Source: Candidatus Binataceae bacterium
Lineage (GTDB): Bacteria > Desulfobacterota > Binatia > Binatales > Binataceae
Direction of reading: 5' to 3'
NCBI GenBank assembly: GCA_035650475.1
Contig: DASRHP010000006.1
Span: forward strand, 62,001-126,000
DNA length: 64,000 bases
Part shown: positions 43,971 through 55,130 of the stretch, one piece after another
Layout: each line of letters opens with the position of its first letter
Position numbering within the stretch: position 1 is the stretch's first letter
Position numbers and translations under genes: made by a program
Notes under the pieces: model-generated
Seen by the model: only the letters and a program-made list of their open reading frames with translations
What the model was told of the DNA's origin: nothing
Database searches by the model: none

Positions 43971-45268
43971 CTAGGGCTCTTCGTGATCGCGGCAAGCGAC
44001 TCGCGGGCGGCGGCAACGGTGCGGTCTATGTCGGCCTCGCTATGGGCGAGCGAGACGAACAGCGCCTCGAATTGCGAGGGCGGCAGGTAGATCCCGCGCT
44101 CGAGCATCGCGTGAAAGAAGCGGGCGAAGCGCGCTGTGTCAGCGCTGCGCGCCTGCTCGGCGTCGCTCACCGCCTCGGGGCCGATGAACATGGTGAGCAG
44201 CGAGCCTACCCGGTTGACGCAGCCCCTCAGTCCGGAGGCCCCCAAGGCGTCGCTCAGGCCTGTGCCAAGCCGGGCGGAGAGCGCTTCCAGTCGCTCGTAA
44301 GTGCCTGGCCGGGCAAGGATTTTGAGAGTTTCCAGGCCAGCCCGCACCGATAGCGGATTGCCCGACAGCGTCCCCGCCTGATAGACGGGACCCGCCGGCG
44401 CCAGCAGATCCATCAAATCGGCGCGCCCTCCAACCGCTCCGATCGGCATCCCGCCCCCGATGATCTTGCCGAGCATGACCAGGTCGGGCTGCGCGCCCAA
44501 TTGCTCACAGGCGGCGCCGTAGCGCAGTCGAAATCCAGTTATGACCTCGTCGCAGATGAGCAGCGCGCCGTAGCGATGGGCAAGCTCGCCCAGATCGCGC
44601 AGGAACCCGGGTGCTGGGGGTATGACCCCCATGTTGGCGGCGACGGGTTCGACGATAATGGCCGCGATGTCTCTCGGCTCGGCATGAAAATAACGTTCTA
44701 CCGCGTCGAGCGAGTTAAAGGGCGCGACTCGGGTCAGCGCCGCCAGCGCCTCGGGCACCCCCGCGCTATCGGGCACCCCCAAGGTCATCACGCCCGAGCC
44801 CGCGCGCACCAGCAAGGCGTCACTATGGCCGTGGTAGCAGCCGTCGAACTTGATGATGCGCTGGCGGTTGGTGGCCGCGCGCGCGATCCGAATCGCGGTC
44901 ATCCCGGCTTCGGTACCCGAGCTTACCAGGCGCACGCGCTGGGCGGTCCTAATCGCCGCCGCGATCCGTTCGGCCAGCTCGACTTCGAGTTCGGTCGGCG
45001 CGCCGTAGCCGAAGCCGTCGTGGGCCTGAGCGCCGACTGCGGCGACGATCGCGGGATGGGCGTGGCCGAGGATCGCCGGGCCGTAGGAGCCGACGTAATC
45101 GACGAAGCGGTTGCCGTCGGCGTCGATAACGGTGGGACCCTCGGCGCGCGCGATGAAGAGCGGCGCCCCGCCGACCGCCTTCCATGCGCGCACCGGCGAG
45201 TTGACCGCGCCGGGGATCGCGGCGGCGGCGCGGCGGAGCAGCGCGGAGGAGTTTTTGTTCGTGATCAT
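43967..45268 (-). CDS. hemL: Glutamate-1-semialdehyde 2,1-aminomutase
   Basis: A 433-residue PLP enzyme that forms 5-aminolevulinate from glutamate-1-semialdehyde in the C5 pathway of tetrapyrrole synthesis. Typical words are AAAAIPGAVNSPVRAWKAVGGAP, SYGPAILGHAHPAIV, VSSGTEAGMTAIRIARAAT, FDGCYHGHSDALLV, ICDEVITGFR and the PLP lysine region MLGKIIGGGMPIGA. Start ATG 45268 (MITNKNSSALLRRA) is the natural N-terminus. It begins an operon continuing with atpZ, atpI, atpB and atpE. HemA is not in the window. Upstream is the dnaA/oriC region. Confidence 0.96.
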   Translation of the reverse strand: MITNKNSSALLRRAAAAIPGAVNSPVRAWKAVGGAPLFIARAEGPTVIDADGNRFVDYVGSYGPAILGHAHPAIVAAVGAQAHDGFGYGAPTELEVELAERIAAAIRTAQRVRLVSSGTEAGMTAIRIARAATNRQRIIKFDGCYHGHSDALLVRAGSGVMTLGVPDSAGVPEALAALTRVAPFNSLDAVERYFHAEPRDIAAIIVEPVAANMGVIPPAPGFLRDLGELAHRYGALLICDEVITGFRLRYGAACEQLGAQPDLVMLGKIIGGGMPIGAVGGRADLMDLLAPAGPVYQAGTLSGNPLSVRAGLETLKILARPGTYERLEALSARLGTGLSDALGASGLRGCVNRVGSLLTMFIGPEAVSDAEQARSADTARFARFFHAMLERGIYLPPSQFEALFVSLAHSEADIDRTVAAARESLAAITKSPR

Positions 45269-45822
45269 CGCTTCATCGTGCTCGCTAACATCGGTTGGCG
45301 GGACAGTCAAACCCACGTAGCCGTCAATTTTAACCAAGCATCGCATTCTGGCTCCGGCTTCCAGAGCCAACGCGCGCGATCGACAAAAAAGTGCGGCACG
45401 CGGCTGTCGGCGCGCGGGCGATCCGCGCGGTGGATTTCCGAAAAAAATCGCGCGCTTGTAGAAACCCGATCATTTGCGCTTGAGCCATTCACGAAAAGAG
45501 TTTATCACGTTGGCTTCATCGGCACGTGTTTACGAGCGGCGCGCGAGCCCGCGCGGCCGATCGTAGAGCGACCGACAGGATCATCGTGGCCGACCGTCAC
45601 GCGATCTTTCTCCGTTACGTTCACGAATCAGAAGCCGAAAGTCCGCAACGCCGGGGGGACGAGTTGATAGACCTGCGTTCACGAAGCACTTTTCCGCTCT
45701 GGAGACGGGGAAACTTTGCTTATCCACAGATGTGGATAACCTTGTGAGTAATTAACGGGGCTTGCTCGATACCGTGGGGGCCGTGGACGGGCTGGCGGTC
45801 CCCCTTTTCGGGGAGGGGACTC
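45269..45822. other. Candidate oriC region between hemL and dnaA
   Basis: A 554-base gap between divergent hemL and dnaA without a gene. It contains two perfect DnaA boxes just before dnaA and scattered A/T-richer patches (for example near 45325-45340 and 45460-45510). This is the usual place for oriC or the dnaA promoter, but origin activity is an inference. Confidence 0.5.
45720..45739. promoter_or_regulatory. Two perfect inverted DnaA boxes upstream of dnaA
   Basis: TTATCCACA (45720-45728) and its reverse complement TGTGGATAA (45731-45739), separated by GA. They lie 83 bases before the dnaA start and may serve dnaA autoregulation or the origin. Confidence 0.9.
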
Positions 45823-47187
45823 ATGGAAGCATTGTGGCAGAGAGCTGCCGATCGGATGCGAGATACTTTGGGCCAGGTCGGATTCGAAACCTGGATTGGA
45901 CCGCTTAACTTTCTCGGCTTGCAGGGGCGCACGGCCACGATCGAGGCGCCTAACCGCTTTTTCCGCGACTGGGTCAGCGACCGCTACCTCGAACTGCTGC
46001 GTCAGTCGCTCTCGGCCGAAGCCGGGCAGGTGGTTGACGTCAAACTCACGCTGGGACTGAACGGCAACGGCAGCACCTTGCGCGAGGCACCGCCTCGGCG
46101 CATCGCGCCGCTGTCCAACGGCGCGGCCGCCGACCATGCCGGAGCCCAACGCGAGCAGCACCCGCAGCTCAACCCGCGCTATACCTTCGCCGAATTTGTG
46201 GTCGGCTCGGCCAACCAGTTCGCCCACGCCGCAGCGCAAGCGGTTGCCAATCAGCCCGGTGAAAAATACAACCCGCTGTTCATCTATGGTGGGGTCGGGC
46301 TGGGTAAGACGCACCTGGTGACCGCGATCGGTCATCACCTGTGGGCGAGCGGCAAGCGCAAGGTGCTGTTCATGCCGGCTGAGGTCTTCATGAACGAGCT
46401 TATCTCGTCCCTGCGGCGCGACCGGATGGGTGAGTTCAAGGAGAAGTTCCGCCGCGTCGACGCCCTCATCCTCGACGACGTCCAGTTCCTCGCCGGCCGC
46501 GAGCGGACCCAAGAGGAGTTCTTTCACACGTTCAACTCGCTTCACGCCGACCGCCATCAGATCGTGCTGACCTCGGACAAGGTGCCGCGCGAGATTCCGG
46601 GACTCGAGGAGCGGCTGCGCAATCGCTTCGAGTCGGGCCTGATCGCGGACATCGCGCCGCCGGATCTCGAAACCCGAGTCGCCATCGTCCAGAAGAAGGC
46701 GGCGCTCGAGCGCCTGGCGCTGCCGGCCGAGGTCGCGCTCTACATCGCGCAGAACGTCTCCTCCAACGTGCGCGAGCTGGAGGGATGTCTGACCCGGCTC
46801 TCTGCGCTGGCTTCGATGGACCGGGCGCCGGTGACGGTCGAGTTTGCGCGCCAGGCGCTCCACGACCTCATCCGTGTCCACGATCAACGGCCGGGAATCG
46901 AATCGATCCAGAAGACGGTTTCCGACTTCTTCCACATCCGGCTCGCCGACCTCAAATCGAAAAAGCGCACTCAGCACATCGCGTTCTGCCGCCAGGTCGC
47001 GATGTACCTGTGCCGCAAACTGACCGACAACTCGTTTCCGGTGATCGGCGAGCATTTCGGACGCGACCATTCGACAGTGATCCACGCCTACAACCTGATC
47101 GCGCGCCGGGTGGCCAACGACTCTGCGTTCAGGATGTCGATCGAAAAGATCGAGCGCGAGCTGAAGGTCGATCAGAAGGCAGCCTGA
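45823..47187 (+). CDS. dnaA: Chromosomal replication initiator DnaA
   Basis: A 454-residue AAA+ initiator. Domain I (1-85) begins [30 protein letters not shown]; a short linker follows; the AAA+ domain III has Walker [10 protein letters not shown] at about 156-164, Walker [14 protein letters not shown], and sensor regions ([14 protein letters not shown]); domain IV ends with the DNA-binding signature [11 protein letters not shown]. Length is usual. Start ATG 45823 follows GGGGAGGGG. The DnaA boxes just upstream and dnaN downstream are the standard surroundings. Confidence 0.97.
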   Translation: MEALWQRAADRMRDTLGQVGFETWIGPLNFLGLQGRTATIEAPNRFFRDWVSDRYLELLRQSLSAEAGQVVDVKLTLGLNGNGSTLREAPPRRIAPLSNGAAADHAGAQREQHPQLNPRYTFAEFVVGSANQFAHAAAQAVANQPGEKYNPLFIYGGVGLGKTHLVTAIGHHLWASGKRKVLFMPAEVFMNELISSLRRDRMGEFKEKFRRVDALILDDVQFLAGRERTQEEFFHTFNSLHADRHQIVLTSDKVPREIPGLEERLRNRFESGLIADIAPPDLETRVAIVQKKAALERLALPAEVALYIAQNVSSNVRELEGCLTRLSALASMDRAPVTVEFARQALHDLIRVHDQRPGIESIQKTVSDFFHIRLADLKSKKRTQHIAFCRQVAMYLCRKLTDNSFPVIGEHFGRDHSTVIHAYNLIARRVANDSAFRMSIEKIERELKVDQKAA

Positions 47188-47206
47188 GCGGGGCTCTTAA
47201 CAATTC

Positions 47207-47215
47207 TGTGGAAAA
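47207..47215 (-). promoter_or_regulatory. Relaxed DnaA box in the dnaA-dnaN gap
   Basis: TGTGGAAAA is the reverse complement of TTTTCCACA, which fits the relaxed DnaA-box pattern TTWTNCACA. It is the only such site I noticed in the dnaA-dnaN gap. Confidence 0.45.
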
Positions 47216-47381
47216 TTCCTTTACAATGGGCACAGTATCGACAGCCGGCGTCAGCGGCGCGGCGGAAGCGGCGACAGGGCGCGCCCTGCCCCACGGCTTC
47301 ATGCGCCGGGATTGTGCCGGAATAACGGGGGCTTGCGGCCCGAATCAACAAATCGACAGGGCCTACTGGGATCTACTGATC

Positions 47382-47417
47382 TCTTCTGATCAAGATTAAT
47401 TTGTAAGGATCAGAAGA
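47382..47417. repeat. Inverted repeat upstream of dnaN
   Basis: TCTTCTGATC (47382-47391) and GATCAGAAGA (47408-47417) form a perfect 10-bp stem around a 16-base A/T-rich loop, ending 18 bases before the dnaN ATG. It could be a leader hairpin or an origin element. No T run follows, so it is not a terminator. Confidence 0.55.
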
Positions 47418-47435
47418 GCGCAGACGAGAGGGTTA

Positions 47436-48575
47436 ATGGAACTTGTAATCGAGCGCGCGGCATTGCAGGACAGCTTGGCGATGGTTCAGGGGATCGTTGA
47501 GCGGCGCAACACGGTGCCGATCCTCGGGCACGTCCTGCTTGAGCCCAACGGCGCCAACCTCAAGCTGGCGGCGACCGACCTCGAAGTCGGCATCCGCACC
47601 GAGGTTCCCTGCCGTATCGACAAGAAGGGCAGCGTTACGCTCAACGCGCGCAAGCTGTTCGAGATCGTGCGCGAGGCCGAGGGCGGCGAAGTCTCGCTCA
47701 AGTCGCTCGACAACGACTGGGTCGAGCTCCGGTGCGGGCGGGCGAGATTCAAGATGATGGGGCTCGACCCGCGCAGCTTTCCCGCGATGCCGAGCCAGAG
47801 CGCCAAACCCCAGGGCGACGCTGCGCGCAAGGCGGTCAAGGGCGATCTGACCATCGCCACCCGCGTGCTCGCGGGCATGATCGACAAGACCATCTTCGCG
47901 GTCAGCCCGGACGAGGCGCGCTACAACCTCGGCGGAGTGTTGATCGAGTCGCCGTCTAAGGGGGCGGTGCGGATGGTTGCCACCGACGGCCATCGGCTCT
48001 CCATGATCGAGCGCGAGGCGGCGGAGTTCACGATGCAGGGCAGCGCGATAATTCCGCGCAAGGGGCTTGCCGAGCTGCGCAAGCTGCTCGACCAAGAAGG
48101 CGACGAGCAGGTGCGGCTGATGGTGGACGGGCAGCTCGCCTGGCTCAAGCGCGGCGCGACCGAAGTCTCGATGCGTCTGGTCGAGGGCGAGTTTCCGGAC
48201 TACCGCGGGGTGATTCCCAAGCAGTCGAAGTACACGATCACGGTCGGCCGCGACGCCCTGCTCAATTCGATCAAGCGCGCCGCGATTTTTTCCAACGAGC
48301 GCTACCGCGGGGTGAAGCTGACGATGGCGCCCGGGTCGCTGACGGTTTCCTCAACGAGCCCCGAGATGGGCGAGGCGAGCGAAACGATCGACGTCGACTT
48401 CAAGGGCGAAGAATTTTCGATCGGCTTCAACGCCACCTACATGACCGAGGCGCTCGGCGTGATACCGCCGGAGAGCGAGGCCCATCTGGGGCTCTCCGAC
48501 GACGTTAGCCCGGGCGTGATTGGCACACCCGCCGATACGCAATTCACTTACGTCGTGATGCCGATGCGGCTGTAG
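47436..48575 (+). CDS. dnaN: DNA polymerase III beta sliding clamp
   Basis: A 379-residue ring-forming clamp with three similar domains. Landmarks are NTVPILGHVLLEPNGANLKLAATDLEVGI in domain 1, YNLGGVLIESPSKGAVRMVATDGHRLS in domain 2 and the C-terminal end TQFTYVVMPMRL with the usual VMPMRL/VMPMR motif. Start ATG 47436 (MELVIERAALQDSL) follows GAGAGGGTT. The gene follows dnaA after 248 bases, as in most bacteria; recF and gyrB do not follow here. Confidence 0.97.
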   Translation: MELVIERAALQDSLAMVQGIVERRNTVPILGHVLLEPNGANLKLAATDLEVGIRTEVPCRIDKKGSVTLNARKLFEIVREAEGGEVSLKSLDNDWVELRCGRARFKMMGLDPRSFPAMPSQSAKPQGDAARKAVKGDLTIATRVLAGMIDKTIFAVSPDEARYNLGGVLIESPSKGAVRMVATDGHRLSMIEREAAEFTMQGSAIIPRKGLAELRKLLDQEGDEQVRLMVDGQLAWLKRGATEVSMRLVEGEFPDYRGVIPKQSKYTITVGRDALLNSIKRAAIFSNERYRGVKLTMAPGSLTVSSTSPEMGEASETIDVDFKGEEFSIGFNATYMTEALGVIPPESEAHLGLSDDVSPGVIGTPADTQFTYVVMPMRL

Positions 48576-48715
48576 GGCGCGTCACCCGCCCGCAGTCCCG
48601 TCCTTTATTTCTCCTGGTCTGGCTGACGTCCCCATTCCTTTCGGTCGGTCAGACGCCCCTGCCTTTCTCAGTGGTGGCGAGCATCCTTGGCCACCGATCG
48701 CTTCGGGCCGGCTCC

Positions 48716-50608
48716 CTACTTAACGGACCCGGGCTTCTCAGGGGCTTGCAGCACCACGAGCACCTCTTTGTTGAGCGTGTGCTTGTGAGGCTCGAACGGG
48801 AACGCCTTCTCGCGGGCGGCGACCGATGCTGCAAGGCGCAGCGCGCTCTCGAAGGTGGCGAGGTCGCGCCGGCGCACGATCACCCAGCGCACGTTGCCCT
48901 CCAGCGCGTCGCGCCGGAGGCGGGCGGCGTCGTCGTAGTAGGGAAGCGGATGGGGGAGGCCGAGGTAGAATATCGGTCCCTCACTGCGGTAGAGGACGAC
49001 GCCCGACGTCGCAGTACCCATCTGGCGGCGGATGGCCTCGGCGAAGCTTCGCTCGCCGCGCCACTGGTCGGCAGCGGGCATCGCGAAAATATACAGATAG
49101 CCCAGGAACACGACGGCGACCGTTGCGGTTGACGCGGCGGCGCGGCGCGAATCGAAGCGGCGAATCGCATAGAGCACCGCGCCGAGTGCGATGATCCAGC
49201 AAGCGGCATAGAGTACCCGGTCCGGCGCCGGCGGCAGCGCGGCCAAGCGCCCGGGCAGGATCCACGCCGGCGGCAGCAGCACCACAAATGCGCCAATTAC
49301 TCCGACCGCGATCACGGCGTAACCCACCCGAAGTAGCCTGCGGCCGAGCGGCGAAAGCGCGTCCAGCGAAGTTGTCAGGGTTTGCCCCACCAGCAACGCG
49401 GCGGCGGGCAGGATCGGCAGCAGGTAGTAGCTGCGCCGCGAGCCGGAGAGCGTGAAGAAGATAAAGGTCGCCCAGAAATAGACCAGCGCGAAGCGGTTGC
49501 TGCGCGGGCTGACTTCGGATGGACCGCCCCTGCGATGGGCTTCGGCGAGCGCGGCCGGCAGGAACGCTGACCACGGCATCATCAGGGCGAAGATCACGTA
49601 AACGTAGAGATAGATCGGTCCGCGGTGGTCGAAGGGATGGAAAAAGCGCACCACGTTTTCGCGGTACACCATCTCGAGCCCCTTCTCGGAGCCGGTGCTC
49701 GCCGCCGAGATCGCGAACGGCACGTAATAGATGGCGCCGCCCAGCGCGATCGCCGGGATCGACTTCCAGTTGAAGAGCCATCGGTTGCGTTCGATGAGCC
49801 AGCCGATGCGGTCCGGGATCGCGCCGCGCGCCACCCGCCGCCAGAGCTCCGCCCATCCGTTGGCCAACGCCGAGTACAGCCCGATCACCATCAGCGGCAG
49901 CACGAAGCCGAGTAGCCCCTTGGTCAGCGAGGTTGCCGCCATCACCAGCCACAGCCCGACCACCCACCATCCATCCTGCCGCTCCTCGTTGCGCAGGAAC
50001 AACGCGAGCGCCGCCAGCTCGCCGGTTGCCGTTTCCACGTCGGCCGAGGCATGGCGGGCGAAAAAGACGAAACTGAAGCTGGTCGCGAGCACCACACCGG
50101 CGAGCAGCGCGCTTCGCTGATCATAGAGCCGGCGTGCAATCAGGATGAGCAGCCAGACGGCGAGCAGGCCCGCGATCGCGCACGGCAGGCGCGCAGCGGT
50201 TTCGTCCACACCGCCGGTCAGCCATGCGGCGCCGAGCACCAGCCAGTAGGAGCCCAGTGGCTTGTCGTAATACACCTTGCCGTTGATCGTCGGCCAGAAG
50301 TAGCGGCCGGTGAGATGCATCTCTCTTGCGATCTCGGCCCATCGGAATTCCGACGACCACAGCGCGCGCGCGCCCAGCCGCGCGAAGAACATTACCGCCG
50401 CCAGTCCCAACACTGCGGCGACCGCGGCGCGCCACGGCACCGCGCGGCCGAAGATTTCGACGGTTGAACCGTCGAGGGCGCCCGCCAAGGGGCGCGCGGC
50501 GGCGCAGGCCGTCGCGCCGGCGCCTGTGCAGGCGCGATTCGGATCGGCAGCGCTTTCCATTCGCGCACCACCTTCGCAGCCTGCATCCGTAGGTTCAAGT
50601 ACCCGCAT
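48716..50608 (-). CDS. Family-39 (ArnT/PMT-type) membrane glycosyltransferase, first copy
   Basis: About 630 residues with about 11 hydrophobic segments. The GT39 active-site loop is seen early: FRWAEIAREMHLTGRYFWPTINGKVYYDKP, with the catalytic acidic residues in the first periplasmic loop, then DETAARLPCAIAGLLAVWLL. Later LPILPAAALLVG matches the family. Such enzymes move sugars from polyprenyl-phosphate carriers to lipid A or to proteins. The start is uncertain: ATG 50608 and ATG 50560 both precede a Cys/Ala-rich N-terminal tail. A second related gene lies at 55891. The gene is divergent from the DUF255 gene. Confidence 0.85.
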   Translation of the reverse strand: MRVLEPTDAGCEGGARMESAADPNRACTGAGATACAAARPLAGALDGSTVEIFGRAVPWRAAVAAVLGLAAVMFFARLGARALWSSEFRWAEIAREMHLTGRYFWPTINGKVYYDKPLGSYWLVLGAAWLTGGVDETAARLPCAIAGLLAVWLLILIARRLYDQRSALLAGVVLATSFSFVFFARHASADVETATGELAALALFLRNEERQDGWWVVGLWLVMAATSLTKGLLGFVLPLMVIGLYSALANGWAELWRRVARGAIPDRIGWLIERNRWLFNWKSIPAIALGGAIYYVPFAISAASTGSEKGLEMVYRENVVRFFHPFDHRGPIYLYVYVIFALMMPWSAFLPAALAEAHRRGGPSEVSPRSNRFALVYFWATFIFFTLSGSRRSYYLLPILPAAALLVGQTLTTSLDALSPLGRRLLRVGYAVIAVGVIGAFVVLLPPAWILPGRLAALPPAPDRVLYAACWIIALGAVLYAIRRFDSRRAAASTATVAVVFLGYLYIFAMPAADQWRGERSFAEAIRRQMGTATSGVVLYRSEGPIFYLGLPHPLPYYDDAARLRRDALEGNVRWVIVRRRDLATFESALRLAASVAAREKAFPFEPHKHTLNKEVLVVLQAPEKPGSVK

Positions 50609-50750
50609 GAAGCTGCCGCCGAGAATTCCTCTGTTGCCCGTTGCCTGCGAGCGCCGCGAGACCAGCGTAGTAAGCACCGGCGGGCACGTGCTAGCGTTTA
50701 GAGGTCCACTAACGCGCGCCGGCGCGAGTCCCGAAAAGTAGAGCTTCCTG

Positions 50751-52835
<2,085 letters not shown>

Positions 52836-52865
52836 GCGGGGTCTCGGCGCGAAGACGGGGCGGGG

Positions 52866-53813
52866 ATGGCGGGTCAGGAAGCGCTGCGGCGGGCCGATGC
52901 GAGCGCGCGCCCGGGGCCGCCCTTCGATCTTGTCGCGCTGAACCGCGCCTCCGTGGCGGCACGCTCGCCGCTCAAGGTGGTCGTCTTCAACGCCGGCGGT
53001 GGCGCCAACGTAAGCGCGATCGCGGCCTGCCTGAGCCGTCCGTCGATGGCCGACGCCGGCACTATACTCGTGTGCGAGGCGAGCTGGCGCGTGCCGCGTC
53101 ATCGGCGCGTGAAATTCGCCTCCGAACTCGCTGCCCGGCTCGGGATGAGCTTCGCCTTCATCCCCGCGTTCGGACGTGCGGAGGATGGCGGCGAAATCCG
53201 CGCGGTCGGCAATGCGATCCTGTGCGCCCAGCCGCTCGACGATCTCCGCATAGTTCGTTTGCCCGATGTCCGGCCGCGTTTCCTGGGTTACTACAGGATG
53301 CCCGGGACGCCCACCGGATTGGCGGCGACTATCGGCGTCGCCGGCCGCCGGCTGACGATCGCGGTGGTGCATCTGGAGCGGCGATGCGCTCCGGCGGGGC
53401 GCGCGCTCCAGATGGAGCGCTTTCTCGGCGCGCTCGCCGCCGACAACCCGGTTGTGATCGGCGGCGACCTTAACACGACGACGCTCGACATGGGCGTGCG
53501 CGCGGCGCTGGTGCGAGCCGGGGCCACGATGCTCGTCAGGCCGCGGCGTTTCCGCGCGCCGCAGCCGTACGAGCCGCTGTTCGAGCGCCTGCGCGGACAC
53601 GGCTTTGTGCTCGATGGGGCCAACGTCGCGCGCGCGCCGACCTTCGCGCCGAGCCGGCTGGTGCCGCCGCAATGGCGTCCAAAGCTGGACTGGATCGCGG
53701 CGCGCGGGCTGACGCCGGTGGCGGGCTCGGCCGCGGTCGTGCCCGCGCAGGCCGCGCGCTGGGGCCCGCGGATTTCGGATCACGACTTCGTGGTTTCAGA
53801 ATTCCGGATGTAG
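52866..53813 (+). CDS. Endonuclease/exonuclease/phosphatase-fold protein
   Basis: A 315-residue protein of the DNase I-like superfamily. The usual metal and catalytic motifs appear in order: N42 in VVVFNAGG, E71 in CEAS, TIAVVHLERR, GGDLNTTT with D201 and N203, KLDWIAARGL, and SDHDFVV near residue 305. The length and core suit a phosphodiesterase acting on DNA, lipids or inositol phosphates; the substrate is not determined. No signal peptide is visible. Start ATG 52866 follows GGGGCGGGG. It lies 30 bases after the DUF255 gene, so they are probably co-transcribed. Confidence 0.85.
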   Translation: MAGQEALRRADASARPGPPFDLVALNRASVAARSPLKVVVFNAGGGANVSAIAACLSRPSMADAGTILVCEASWRVPRHRRVKFASELAARLGMSFAFIPAFGRAEDGGEIRAVGNAILCAQPLDDLRIVRLPDVRPRFLGYYRMPGTPTGLAATIGVAGRRLTIAVVHLERRCAPAGRALQMERFLGALAADNPVVIGGDLNTTTLDMGVRAALVRAGATMLVRPRRFRAPQPYEPLFERLRGHGFVLDGANVARAPTFAPSRLVPPQWRPKLDWIAARGLTPVAGSAAVVPAQAARWGPRISDHDFVVSEFRM

Positions 53814-53857
53814 GTGCCCGCGCGGTCGGTGCGGCGGCCGGAGCGCCGCGTCGAGGC

Positions 53858-53911
53858 TTGACATCCGGTCGGCATTGGCGGCATTCTTCAATTAAACCGA
53901 CCGTTCGGTCG
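53858..53911 (+). promoter_or_regulatory. TTGACA promoter element and TetR-like palindromic operator
   Basis: TTGACA at 53858-53863 is a perfect -35 hexamer; the -10 that would follow is weak (CATTCT at 53882-53887, 18 bases spacing). Just downstream CGACCG-TT-CGGTCG (53898-53911) is a perfect 14-bp palindrome, of the CGACCGnnCGGTCG type common for TetR regulators, placed where it would block transcription. Strong ribosome site GGAGGA precedes the ATG at 53944. Confidence 0.6.
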
Positions 53912-53943
53912 ATTTTGGGAGAACATCGGCAGGAGGACCAGCG

Positions 53944-55023
53944 ATGGCCGACGGCAGCCCCGCGATCAGGACCAACAGGCATCACCCCAACGGCACGCGC
54001 GCCGCGGACCTGGTGATCCCCGAGGGCGGCTTTGCAGCCGCGCCCGAGATCGCGCAGCCCAACATCTTTCCGCTCGAATGGGAGGTCAAGACCGAGTCGC
54101 TGGCCGCGCTCTATGAGAAGGCCAAGGTCCAGGCCTGGAACCCTTCCGACCTGCCGTGGAACAAACTCGACCCGGCCCGCCTCACTGCCGAGCAGCGGCT
54201 GGGGATCATGTACTGGTACGCGGTGCTGTCGGTGTTCGACGGCTCGGGGCCTGCGGTCTTCGCCAAGGCGATGATCCACTCCTACGAGGTCCATGCCGAG
54301 GATCCGATCCGCAAGTGCTTCTTCAGCGTCACCCGCGACGAGGTGAATCACGAAGAGTGCTGCCAGCGCGCGATCGCGCGCGTGATGCCGGGCGGGCCGC
54401 TGCGCTTCGAGGCGCGCACGGCGCTCGAGCGCGCTGCGCTCAACAACATCCAGTGGCTGTTCCATAACGGCGCCCGCTACTGGCGTGGCTATTCGGCCTC
54501 GCTCGACAAGTACCCGCTCTCGGTGCTCTTTACTTCCTTCCTGCTCGGCGAAGTCGCGGCCTCGACGCTGTTCTACGGGATGTCGCGCAAAACGACCTCG
54601 GAGGTTTTTAAGGGCGTCTTCACGCGAGTGGGTCAGGACGAGAGCCGTCACCTGGCGATTTGCCTCAAGATGCTCGAGGACGACTGGCCGGGGCTGACCG
54701 ACGACTACAAGAGTCTCATCACCAAGCAGTTGCGCGCGGGCTTCGTCTTTCTCTCGATGATCCTGTGGGAGCCGCCCAACCTGTTCTGGGAGTTGCCGCC
54801 CTACTTCCTGCCCAATCATCGCGTGCTGATCGACTGCGCGCGCGACGCCGGGCTCGGCGTGCTGAGCTACGACGAGCAGGCCGAGAACTGGCGGATGGCA
54901 ATCGCCAAGGTCAAGAAGGTGGTTGGCGACTGGGGGATCAAATTCCCGGCGATTCCCGAGCTGGACCTCGAGGGCGTCGACGTCGGCGACATCACCGCCG
55001 CCGACATTATCCCGGTCTTCTAG
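53944..55023 (+). CDS. R2-like ferritin-superfamily diiron protein, probable oxidase/oxygenase
   Basis: A 359-residue helical protein. The likely iron ligands are D99, E133-x-x-H136 (RDEVNHEECC), E203 (LLGEVAAS) and E233-x-x-H236 (GQDESRHLA), which agree in order and spacing with ribonucleotide reductase R2/R2-like oxidases. The position of the R2 radical Tyr, four residues after H136, is C140, so it should not be a normal R2. The AurF family has an additional His near the last pair that is absent here. The start ATG 53944 has GGAGGA upstream; the gene has its own promoter/operator. A CoA-hydratase gene follows after 107 bases. Substrate unknown; cytoplasmic. Confidence 0.75.
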   Translation: MADGSPAIRTNRHHPNGTRAADLVIPEGGFAAAPEIAQPNIFPLEWEVKTESLAALYEKAKVQAWNPSDLPWNKLDPARLTAEQRLGIMYWYAVLSVFDGSGPAVFAKAMIHSYEVHAEDPIRKCFFSVTRDEVNHEECCQRAIARVMPGGPLRFEARTALERAALNNIQWLFHNGARYWRGYSASLDKYPLSVLFTSFLLGEVAASTLFYGMSRKTTSEVFKGVFTRVGQDESRHLAICLKMLEDDWPGLTDDYKSLITKQLRAGFVFLSMILWEPPNLFWELPPYFLPNHRVLIDCARDAGLGVLSYDEQAENWRMAIAKVKKVVGDWGIKFPAIPELDLEGVDVGDITAADIIPVF

Positions 55024-55130
55024 GCCGCGGCTCCCGCTCAGCAGCGGGTCTGCTATAAACCACCCAGCACGACCGCCGCGCAAGCGTCGGCGGCGAGGCC
55101 GGTCAACTCTGCCCAGGAGGATACCCCACG

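Noticed and set aside
45679..47085. A 468-codon open frame antisense to dnaA
   Set aside because: Composition shadow of dnaA; no ribosome site and no recognisable domain.
53944..55023. The diiron protein as an AurF-type N-oxygenase or a true ribonucleotide reductase R2
   Set aside because: The extra AurF His near the last ExxH is absent, and the R2 radical Tyr position holds Cys; only a general R2-like diiron call is kept.
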